From Novosphingobium sp. (lineage in GTDB: Bacteria > Pseudomonadota > Alphaproteobacteria > Sphingomonadales > Sphingomonadaceae), in the NCBI RefSeq assembly GCF_039595395.1, contig NZ_JBCNLP010000001.1, positions 3,844,001 to 3,908,000 of the forward strand: 64,000 nucleotides of DNA, read 5' to 3'. Both the position numbers and the translations under genes were made by a program. Below, one piece after another: positions 7,980 through 16,105 of this stretch (the first letter of the stretch is position 1; each line of letters opens with the position of its first letter). The notes under the pieces are model-generated. The model had not been told where the DNA came from. It was given only the letters and a program-made list of their open reading frames with translations, and did no database searches.

Positions 7980-9940
7980 CAGATCACAGGCATCCAGACG
8001 CCGAGAAGGCGATCGACAATCAATTCGGCAGCCTCTTCGCTAGATAGGCGCGTCGTGTCGATATGCAACTCGGGGTTTTGCGGAGCTTCATAGGGGCTGT
8101 CGATGCCGGTGAAGTTGTCCAGTTGCCCGGCGCGGGCCTTTTTGTAGAGGCCCTTCACATCGCGCGCTTCGGCCACCTCCAGCGGGGTGTCGACGAAGAC
8201 TTCGAGGAACTCGCCAGCCGGGATCAGCCCGCGCGCCAGCTCGCGCTCGGCCCGGAAGGGGCTGATGAAGGCGGTGATGACGATCAGGCCGGCATCGGTC
8301 ATCAGGCGCGCCACTTCGGCGACACGGCGGATGTTCTCGATGCGGTCGGCCTCGGTGAAGCCCAGATCCTTGTTGAGGCCGTGGCGCACATTGTCGCCAT
8401 CGAGCAGGAAGGTGTGCTTGCCAAGGGCATGCAGCTTCTTCTCGACCAGATTGGCGATGGTGCTCTTGCCCGAGCCCGACAGGCCGGTGAACCACAGCAC
8501 AGCGGGCTTCTGGTTCTTGAGGCCAGCATGCGCCTCTCGGCTGATGTCCAGCGCCTGCCAATGCACGTTCTGCGCGCGGCGCAGCGCGTGGGTCAGCATG
8601 CCCGCGCCGACGGTGGCGTTGGTGATCTTGTCGATCAGGATAAAGCCGCCGAGCGTATGGCTGTCGTTATAGGGCTCGAAGGTGATCGGGCGGTCGGTGG
8701 CCACCTGCGCCACACCGATGGCGTTGAGCCCCAGCGTCTTGGCGGCGCAATGCTCCATCGTGTTGACGTTGATGGTGTATTCCGGCGCATGGACAGTGGC
8801 GGACACCATCTGCGTGCCCAGCTTGAGCCAATAGGCGCGGCCCGGAATCAGCGCATCATCGGCCATCCACACCAGAGAGGCCTCGAACTGGTCGGCCACC
8901 TCGGGAGGCGTGTTGCTGGCGGCGATCACATCACCGCGCGAGCAGTCGATCTCATCCTCGAAGGTCAGCGTCACGGACTGGCCCGCGACGGCCTCATCCA
9001 GATCGCCATCCAGCGTGACGATGCGCGCCACACGGCTGGTCTTGCCCGAAGGCACGACGCGGATTTCATCGCCCGGCTTCACGCTGCCGCTGGCGATCAG
9101 GCCAGCGAAACCACGGAAGTCCAGATTGGGGCGGTTGACCCACTGCACCGGCATGCGGAAGGGCTTGGCAGCCTCGCGCGTGGTGTCGACCTCGACAGTT
9201 TCGAGGTGATCGACCAGCGTGCGCCCGAAATAGGCCGGGGCCTTGTACCAGGGCGTGTTGTCTGACAGGCTGGTGATGTTGTCACCCATATAGCCGCTGA
9301 TAGGCAAAGCGGTGAAATGCTTGACCCCGATGCTTGTCGCAAAGGCGCGGTAATCGGCGACGATCTCGTCAAAGCGGGCCTGATCATAGCCGACCAGATC
9401 CATCTTGTTCACCGCCACCACCAGATGGCGAATGCCCAGATGAGTTGCGAGGAAACTGTGGCGGCGGGTCTGGGTCCAGCACGCCCTTGCGCGCGTCGAT
9501 CAACAGGATCGCCAGGTCGCAGGTGGAGGCGCCGGTGGCCATGTTGCGGGTGTACTGCTCATGGCCGGGGGTGTCGGCGATGATAAACTTGCGCTTTTCG
9601 GTGCAGAAGTAGCGGTAGGCCACGTCGATGGTGATGCCCTGCTCGCGCTCGGCCTGCAGGCCATCGACCAGCAGCGCCAGGTCGACGTCGTCGCCCGTGG
9701 TGCCGACTTTCTTCGAGTCGCGGGTGATGGCCTCCAGGTGATCCTCGTAGATCATCTTGGAGTCGTGCAGCAGGCGCCCGATCAGGGTGCTCTTGCCGTC
9801 ATCGACGTTGCCGCAGGTGAGGAAGCGCAGCAGTTCCTCTTGTGCTCGTGCTGGGCCAGGTAGGCGTCGATGTCCTCGCTGATCAGCGCGTCGGTGACAT
9901 AGATCGGATCGGCAGCGAGGTTTTCGATTTGCGTGGCCAT
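7979..9940 (-). pseudogene. cysNC: Sulfate adenylyltransferase subunit 1 / APS kinase (CysNC), frameshifted near the N-terminus
   Basis: Bifunctional enzyme: an EF-Tu-like GTPase (CysN) fused to APS kinase (CysC). Read leftward from 9940 it begins MATQIENLAADPIYV. Two small indels then break the frame, near 9841 (between HEHK and LLRFLTCGNVDDGKS) and near 9475 (one extra base before TQTRRHSF). From 9421 to 7979 the frame is clean: VAVNKMDLVGYDQ (G4 box of the GTPase), beta-barrel domains, then the kinase P-loop GLSGSGKST and LLDGDNVRHGLN. The G2/G3 region (EREQGITIDVAYRYF, ADTPGHEQYTRN) is intact between the breaks. The protein-level conservation suggests sequencing or assembly error, or very recent decay. 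cysD ends two bases upstream of its start. Confidence 0.85.
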
Positions 9941-9941
9941 C

Positions 9942-10867
9942 TCAGAAATAGCCCTGACGTTTCTTTTCTTCCATCGAACCGGCCTGGTCATGGTCGATGA
10001 CCCGCCCCTGGCGTTCGCTGGTGGTGGTCAGCAGCATTTCCTGGATGATCTCCGGCAGCGTGCTGGCGCTGCGATTCCACCGCGCCGGTCAGCGGGTAGC
10101 AGCCCAGGGTGCGGAAACGCACCATGCGCTGGCTGATCACTTCGCCCGGCTGCAGATCGATGCGATCGTCGTCGACCATCATCAGCATGCCGTCGCGCTC
10201 CACGACCGGGCGCGGTGCGGCGAAGTACAGCGGCACGATCGGGATGTCTTCCAGGTAGATGTACTGCCAGATGTCCAGCTCGGTCCAGTTGGAGAGCGGG
10301 AAGACGCGGATCGACTCGCGCCTTCTTGACCTTGATCTGGCCGTTGTAGATGTTCCACAGCTCCGGGCGCTGGTTCTTCGGATCCCAGCGGTGCGAAGCG
10401 GTCGCGGAACGAGTAGATCCGCTCCTTGGCGCGCGATCTTCTCCTCGTCGCGGCGCGCGCCGCCGAAGGCAGCGTCGAAACCGTACTTGTCCAGCGCCTG
10501 CTTCAGGCCCTCGGTCTTCATCATGTCGGTGTGCTTGGCGCTGCCGTGGACGAACGGGTTGATGCCCTTCGCCACCCCTTCCGGGTTTTGACGTGGACCA
10601 GCAGCTCCAGGCCGCTGATTCCTCGCGGGCCATCCGATCGCGGAACTCGTACATCTCGCGGAATTTCCAGCCGGGTGTCGACGTGCAGCAGCGGGAACGG
10701 CAGCGTGCCCGGAAAGAAGGCCTTGCGCGCCAGATGCAGCATGACGGCTGGAATCCTTGCCGATCGAGTACAGCATCACCGGGTTGATCAGACTCGGCGG
10801 CCACCTCGCGGATGATGTGGATGCTCTCCGCCTCCAGCCGCTCAAGATGGGTCAGGGTTTTCGTCAT
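9942..10867 (-). pseudogene. cysD: Sulfate adenylyltransferase subunit 2 (CysD), broken by many small indels
   Basis: CysD is the PAPS-reductase-like ATP sulfurylase subunit. Translation from 10867 gives MTKTLTHLERLEAESIHI, then jumps frame repeatedly. Recognisable family pieces occur in order in different frames: NPVMLYSIGKDSS (PP-loop), MLHLARKAFFPG, KFREMYEFRDRM, TEGLKQALDKYGFDAAFGGA, IRVFPLSNWTELDIWQYIYL, FRTLGCYPLTGAVES and GSMEEKKRQGYF to a stop at 9942. I infer about nine indels, mostly single extra bases, near 10789, 10746, 10673, 10616, 10588, 10436, 10395, 10319 and 10072. Tyrosine codons in this patch are almost all TAC. Either the consensus is poor here or the gene is a pseudogene. 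Confidence 0.85.
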
Positions 10868-11001
10868 GGGCTCGTTTCTGACTGTGTTGATCGCAAGGAC
10901 TCAGGGGCTCGCGGATGGCGCCCGATCTGGGAGTTCACCCGCTCAAAGGCAAACAAGCGATTCTTGGGGCCAGCATAGATGAGCCCCGCTTATACGAAGG
11001 C

Positions 11002-11874
11002 TTAACGCGCGGCAGGCTGCACAGGGGCCGTGACCTGCGCCGGGGCCTTGGCCTTCTTTTCGGGCGCCAGCACCTTGGTCACGAGCTGCCAGGCCGAGAT
11101 CGCCAGCACGATCGCCAGAATCGGGCGCAGCACCTTGTCCGGCGCGCGGCTGGAGACCAGACTGCCGACGATCACGCCGGGGATCGACCCCACCAGCAGA
11201 TTGACCAGCAGCAGCCCGTTGACGTCCCCGATGATCCAGTGCCCCACGCCCGACACCAGGGTCAGCGGCACGGCATGGGCGATATCGGTGCCCACGATGC
11301 GCGCGACCGGCTGGCCGGGATAGAGCAGGATCAGGATCGTCACGCCGATGGCGCCCGCCCCCACCGAGGAAAAGGTCACCGCCGCCCCCAGCACCGCGCC
11401 GAGCAGAATGGTGAACAGCGTCGTGCTGCTGCCCGGCGCTCCGGTGTTTCCGCGAGAGCTGGCGTAGTCGATCAGCTTCTGCTGGAACAGAACGGTGATC
11501 GAGGTGAAGACCAGCATCACCGCCACCACCAGCAGCATCACATTCTGCGCCGAGGCGGGCGGATGCGACATATGGCTGAGCACGATCAGCGAGAACACCG
11601 AAGCCGGGATGCTTCCCGCCGCCAGCAGGCCGACGATCTTCCAGCTCACCGTCGCGCGGAAACCATGCACGGTGGAGCCCACCGTCTTGGTGCCCGCCGC
11701 GAACAGCAGGTCGGTGCCCACCGCCGTCTGGGGGTTCACGCCGAACATCAGCACCAGCAGCGGGGTCATCAGCGACCCGCCGCCCACGCCCGTCAGGCCC
11801 ACCAGCAGACCCACCATCAGCCCGGCCACCGCATGCATTTCATCAAGGTGACCCAGCAGTGTGCCGATGCTCAT
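11002..11874 (-). CDS. TauE/SafE-family (TSUP) sulfite/anion transporter
   Basis: 290-residue inner-membrane protein with about eight hydrophobic segments. It carries the family's glycine-rich repeats: GLTGVGGGSLMTPLLV near residue 27 and the pseudo-repeat FSSVGAGAIGVTILIL near 175. TSUP proteins move sulfite, sulfonates or other anions; E. coli YfcA and TauE are relatives. It is the first gene of a leftward set, 134 bases before cysD, and its place beside cysD-cysNC-cysQ suggests sulfate uptake or sulfite export. The C-terminal tail is Lys/Ala/Pro-rich and probably cytoplasmic. Substrate and direction of transport are inferred from context only. Confidence 0.85.
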   Translation of the reverse strand: MSIGTLLGHLDEMHAVAGLMVGLLVGLTGVGGGSLMTPLLVLMFGVNPQTAVGTDLLFAAGTKTVGSTVHGFRATVSWKIVGLLAAGSIPASVFSLIVLSHMSHPPASAQNVMLLVVAVMLVFTSITVLFQQKLIDYASSRGNTGAPGSSTTLFTILLGAVLGAAVTFSSVGAGAIGVTILILLYPGQPVARIVGTDIAHAVPLTLVSGVGHWIIGDVNGLLLVNLLVGSIPGVIVGSLVSSRAPDKVLRPILAIVLAISAWQLVTKVLAPEKKAKAPAQVTAPVQPAAR

Positions 11875-12175
11875 CCGCGCGCATTCCTCAACTTCAAGAC
11901 CTGCGCTTGTTCAGGTGCGCCCGCCGCGAGATGCTGCGGGGCCACGCCATGGATTCGGCGACAGACTGCCTATCCTGCCACGCCGCAACCGGCACCGCCA
12001 GAGCGGGCCGACAGGCGCCGGATGCGGGCGGGGTAAGGGCCGCAAACCCTATTGGCAAGATAGACTACCCGGCACCCCTGCATAGATTTTCTGTATGCGG
12101 GTCATATCTTGGCGCCATGTGGGGCCCTTCCGGGCACATTCGTTTCACACCAGCGATACCGATGCTTTTGGCGGC

Positions 12176-12345
12176 CGCATCACTTTTGCGAAAAACCGGC
12201 TCCCACTTTTTCGCGTGATGCGCGTTTCCAGCGGTCGCATCACTTTTGCGAAAAACCGGTTCCCACTTTTTCGCGTGATGCGCGTTTCCGGTGGTCGCAT
12301 CACTTTTGCGAAAAACCGGTTCCCACTTTTTCGCGTGATGCTCTA
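12176..12345. repeat. Three tandem 60-bp units of an ACCGGTTCCCAC palindromic repeat
   Basis: Three units repeat with an exact 60-base period. Each unit starts GCATCACTTTTGCGAAAAAC, runs through CCGGYTCCCACTTTTTCGCG and closes with GTGATGC, so GCATCAC and GTGATGC form an inverted pair. The linkers between units (GCGTTTCC-rich) also repeat. A diverged single copy on the other strand lies at 54660-54706. Similar sequences are common intergenic repeats in alphaproteobacteria. The rest of the 11875-12407 gap shows no gene. Confidence 0.85.
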
Positions 12346-12407
12346 AAGCGACCCTTCGCGAGGCTCCCGCATGGAGGCCTCAAAGCTTTCAGGATGGGTG
12401 GGCACAG

Positions 12408-15400
12408 GTGGCAAGGCCGGTATTTTTCGATCCCTCGGGGCGCCGGCGGCGCTGGACGCGGCGCGGCCTGTTTGCCGCGCTGCTCCTGCTGGTGCTGGCC
12501 GCGGTGGGCTTTGCCTCGACTGTGGTGTCGATCCCCGCGCCCTCGCCGCTGCCGCTGGGGTTTGAACGGCGCACGCCTTTGCGCTTCCGCGCGCAGGTCG
12601 CCCAGCTCTCGCATGGCATCACCAACCTGTTCGCCGGGGCGCCCAAGCCGCGTCCGGGCAAGGTGACGCAAAAGCCGGTCTCGGTCGGTTTCTACACCAC
12701 CTGGTCCGACAGTTCGGCGCCCAGCCTGGTGCGCCATATCGGCCAGCTCGACTGGGTGGCGCCCACGACGCTGGCCATCGACAAGACCGGCAAGGTCGTC
12801 GAGCATGAGGATCAGGCCTTCCGCCGCATCATGCTGGGCAGCCTGCGCCGCCCGCTGGTCGTCGATGTGCTGCAGAATGTGGTGGGCGACGATTTCTCGG
12901 GCGCGGCCACGCAGGCGCTGTTCCACTCCCCCGCCAAGCGCAAGGCGCTGATCGACGCGCTGACCGCCTTCCTCGACCGCACCGGTGACGCGGGCATCAT
13001 GTTCGACTTCGAATCGGTCGATGCGCGCGACATGCCCGCCTATCGCGAGCTGATCGGCGAAACCAATGCCGCGCTCGACAAGAAGGGCAAGATCGTCTCG
13101 GTCACCCTGCCCATGGAGGGCGAAGGCTGGAGCCCGTCGCAATTCGCCGCCGTCTCCGACAAGATCGTGCTGATGGCCTATGACGAGCATTGGCAGTCGG
13201 GCAAGTCCGGCCCCATCGCGTCGAACGACTGGTTCACCCGGAAGATGACCAAGGCGCTGCAGGGCATGCCCGCCGACAAGGTGATCGTGGCGCTGGGCTC
13301 CTATGGCTATGACTGGCCCAAGGACAAGCCCGCCGACAGCCTCTCGGTCGAAGAAGCATGGCTGGCGGCGCATGACTCGGGCGCCAACCCCAGCTTCGAT
13401 CGCGGCAGCGGCAACACCGGCTTCTCCTATCAGGAGGGCGATGTCCGCCACGATGTGTGGATGCTCGACGCCGCGGCAAGCTGGAACCAGATGCGCATCC
13501 TGTCGCATCTGGGCATCGGCAGCGTGGCGCTGTGGCGCCTGGGCACCGAGGACCCCGGCTTCTGGCAGGCGCTGGGCACGTGGCGCGGGGGAAACGGCAC
13601 GCCTAACCTCAGCCAGATCACCCAGAGCAGCAATGCCGACGTGGAAGGCCAGGGCGAAATCCTGCGCATCACCGCCACGCCGACCAATGGCGAGCGGCAG
13701 GTCAGCTATGATCCGAAAACGGGTCTGGCCAACAATGTCAGCTACAGCAAGCTGCCCACCCCCTATGTGGTGCAGCGCACCGGCGGCGCGAACCCCAAGC
13801 TGCTGGCGCTGACCTTCGACGACGGGCCCGATCCCAAATGGACCCCGCAAATCCTGGCCATTCTGGAACAATATAAGGTGCCTGGCACCTTTTTTGTCAT
13901 TGGCGAGAATGGCGTGGCCAACCGCGAGATCCTGCAGCGCATGGTGGCCGCCGGGATGGAGCTGGGCAATCACAGCTACACCCACCCCAACATGGCCAAT
14001 TCCACCAGCACCAGCATCAATCTGGAGCTGAACGCCACCCGCCGCCTGATCGAGGCCTACACCGGCCGCTCGATCCGCCTGTTCCGCGCCCCCTATTTCG
14101 GTGACGCCGAGCCGACCACGGCCGACGAACTGGTCCCCGCCAAGATCGCGCAGGACCATGGCTATACGGTGGTGGGTCTCCACATCGACACCGAGGACTG
14201 GCAGACGCCGGGCGTGCAGCGCATTCTTGACGAGACCTTCCGTCAGGTCGCCGCCGCCACGCCCGACAAGACCGCCAATGTCATCCTGCTTCACGATGGC
14301 GGCGGCGATCGCGCCCAGACCATCATGGCCCTGCCCGCGATCATCACCGGCCTGCGCCAGCGCGGCTATACCTTCGTGCCGATCTCCACGCTGGCGGGGC
14401 TGACGCATGAGCAGGTGATGCCGCCGCTGGCCGGTTACGATCTGGCCGCCGTGCGCGCCGACGTCTTCGCCTTCACCGCGTTGGACGTCATCCTCAAGGT
14501 GCTGAACTGGACCTTCTTCTTCGCCATCGCGCTGGGCGTCATCCGCTCGGTCAGCCTGGTGATTCTGGCGCTGCTGCCGGGCCGCCGCCCCGCGCCCGAG
14601 CCCGAGGCCACCTTCCGCCCCAAGGTCACGGTCATCATCCCCTGCTTCAACGAGGAGAAGGTGATCGAAAGCTCGGTGCAGCGCATCCTGCAATCGACCT
14701 ATCCCTATCTCGACGTGATCGTCGCCGATGACGGCTCGAAGGACCGCACCAGCGCCATCGTGTCGGAAAAATTCGGCGACAATCCGCGCGTCAGGCTGCT
14801 GACGCTGGAGAATGGCGGCAAGGCGGCGGCATTGAATCGCGCGCTCAAGGACGCCACCGGCGAGATCATCGTCGCGCTGGATGCCGACACGCAGTTCGAG
14901 AAGGAAACCGTGCTGCGTCTGGTGCGCTGGTTCATCGATCCGCGCATCGGCGCGGTGGCGGGCAACGCCAAGGTGGGCAACCGCGTCAACCTCGTCACGC
15001 GCTGGCAGGCCGTGGAATACACCACCGCCCAGAACATCGAGCGCCGCGCCCTCACCCAGTTTGACGCCATCATGGTCGTGCCCGGCGCCGTGGGCGCCTG
15101 GCGCCGCAAGGCGCTGGAGGAAGTCGGCGGCTATCCCGAGGACACGCTGGCCGAGGATCAGGATCTGACCATCGCCATCCAGCGCAAGAAATGGAAGATC
15201 GCCTACGACGAGCAGGCCGTGGCATGGACGGAAGCGCCCGAGAGCTTCGCGGCGCTGGCCAAGCAGCGCTTCCGCTGGTCCTTCGGCACGCTGCAGTGCC
15301 TGTGGAAGCACCGCAAGATCTTGCGCAAGGGCAAGCCTGGCGGTCTGGCCTTCATCGGCGTGCCTCAGGCCTGGCTGTTCCAGATCGTGTTCGCCTGCAT

Positions 15401-15752
15401 CTCGCCCTTTATCGACCTCGCGCTGGTGATCTCGATCATCGGCACGATCCTGCGCGCGCTCCAGCATGGCTGGGCCCAGACCCAGACCGATGTGATCCGC
15501 ATGGGGATCTATTGGGCCAGCTTCACGCTGATCGATCTGGCCTGCGGTCTGGCGGCCTATCGCATGGATGTGCGCGACAAGACCTTCCGGCCCTTCCTGC
15601 TGCTGTCCCAGCGCTTCGTCTATCGCCAGTTGATGTATTCAGTGGTGATCCGGGCGGTGTCGGCGGCTCTGCGCGGTGTGGGCACTGGCTGGGGCAAGCT
15701 GGAGCGCACCGGGCGTGTGAGTGCGCCTGAGCTGGTGAAGGAAGAAGGCTGA
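12408..15752 (+). CDS. Three-domain protein: GH18-like hydrolase, NodB polysaccharide deacetylase, GT2 glycosyltransferase
   Basis: 1,114 residues, GTG start behind AGGATGGGTGGG. The N-terminus is basic, followed by a membrane segment (about residues 18-40). Residues ~90-395 resemble YaaH-type GH18; GIMFDFESVD carries the DxE motif (D200, E202). Residues ~463-690 are a NodB domain with TFDDGPD (469-475) and HSYTH (H522, H526) as metal ligands. A second membrane segment lies near 700-725. A processive GT2 domain begins at V740 (VTVIIPCFNEEK), with DAD at 825-827 and QRFRW at 953-957, the signature of chitin/poly-GlcNAc synthases. Membrane helices follow. It probably makes and trims a beta-linked aminosugar polymer at the inner membrane. 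The gene stands alone between repeats. Confidence 0.85.
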   Translation: MARPVFFDPSGRRRRWTRRGLFAALLLLVLAAVGFASTVVSIPAPSPLPLGFERRTPLRFRAQVAQLSHGITNLFAGAPKPRPGKVTQKPVSVGFYTTWSDSSAPSLVRHIGQLDWVAPTTLAIDKTGKVVEHEDQAFRRIMLGSLRRPLVVDVLQNVVGDDFSGAATQALFHSPAKRKALIDALTAFLDRTGDAGIMFDFESVDARDMPAYRELIGETNAALDKKGKIVSVTLPMEGEGWSPSQFAAVSDKIVLMAYDEHWQSGKSGPIASNDWFTRKMTKALQGMPADKVIVALGSYGYDWPKDKPADSLSVEEAWLAAHDSGANPSFDRGSGNTGFSYQEGDVRHDVWMLDAAASWNQMRILSHLGIGSVALWRLGTEDPGFWQALGTWRGGNGTPNLSQITQSSNADVEGQGEILRITATPTNGERQVSYDPKTGLANNVSYSKLPTPYVVQRTGGANPKLLALTFDDGPDPKWTPQILAILEQYKVPGTFFVIGENGVANREILQRMVAAGMELGNHSYTHPNMANSTSTSINLELNATRRLIEAYTGRSIRLFRAPYFGDAEPTTADELVPAKIAQDHGYTVVGLHIDTEDWQTPGVQRILDETFRQVAAATPDKTANVILLHDGGGDRAQTIMALPAIITGLRQRGYTFVPISTLAGLTHEQVMPPLAGYDLAAVRADVFAFTALDVILKVLNWTFFFAIALGVIRSVSLVILALLPGRRPAPEPEATFRPKVTVIIPCFNEEKVIESSVQRILQSTYPYLDVIVADDGSKDRTSAIVSEKFGDNPRVRLLTLENGGKAAALNRALKDATGEIIVALDADTQFEKETVLRLVRWFIDPRIGAVAGNAKVGNRVNLVTRWQAVEYTTAQNIERRALTQFDAIMVVPGAVGAWRRKALEEVGGYPEDTLAEDQDLTIAIQRKKWKIAYDEQAVAWTEAPESFAALAKQRFRWSFGTLQCLWKHRKILRKGKPGGLAFIGVPQAWLFQIVFACISPFIDLALVISIIGTILRALQHGWAQTQTDVIRMGIYWASFTLIDLACGLAAYRMDVRDKTFRPFLLLSQRFVYRQLMYSVVIRAVSAALRGVGTGWGKLERTGRVSAPELVKEEG

Positions 15753-15762
15753 AAGAGATAAG

Positions 15763-16019
15763 TGCGAGGGTGTTACACCCTCGCGCTCCCATTCATGTCT
15801 GCGTGGCGCATCGGGTTCGGCCTTGCGCAAGGTCGCTGCGCCGCAGGCATCATTCCCAAGCATGGCTATCATTGCTTGCAACGCTTTACGTCGCACAGGT
15901 GGAGAGGCGATGCACGAGGATGCGGCGCCACCACCCTCTCGCCGGAAGACGTCATGGGAGCGCGAGGGCCCGGAGCATGTCTCTTGAGACATGCGACCAA
16001 CAAAGACTTCCCCCTCGCA
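15763..16019 (+). repeat. Palindromic intergenic element, copy 3 (type II, forward, with insertion)
   Basis: 257 bp, the longest copy, between the converging polysaccharide-enzyme and TonB-receptor genes. The left hairpin is GGGTGTTACACCC. The right hairpin is interrupted by about 35-40 bases (15969-16008) that contain their own hairpin, GCATGTCTC / GAGACATGC. Confidence 0.85.
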
Positions 16020-16105
16020 TCTTCCCTTTTGCAAACCTTCAACAAAAAACGGGCCACCCTTCGCGAAAAGGGCGGCCCGTCTCTTCAGGCTATGACCTCA
16101 GGCGA

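Noticed and set aside
9988..10867. Two overlapping novel genes in place of cysD
   Set aside because: The two long frames are alternating pieces of a single CysD protein that become continuous when the small indels are removed.
12176..12345. Possible CRISPR array (regularly spaced repeats)
   Set aside because: The units are contiguous 60-mers with repeating linkers rather than unique spacers, there are no cas genes, and the core is a known type of dispersed palindrome.
12300..15467. A 1,055-residue open frame on the minus strand opposite the three-domain polysaccharide gene
   Set aside because: Same shadow composition; the plus-strand frame carries three intact catalytic domains.
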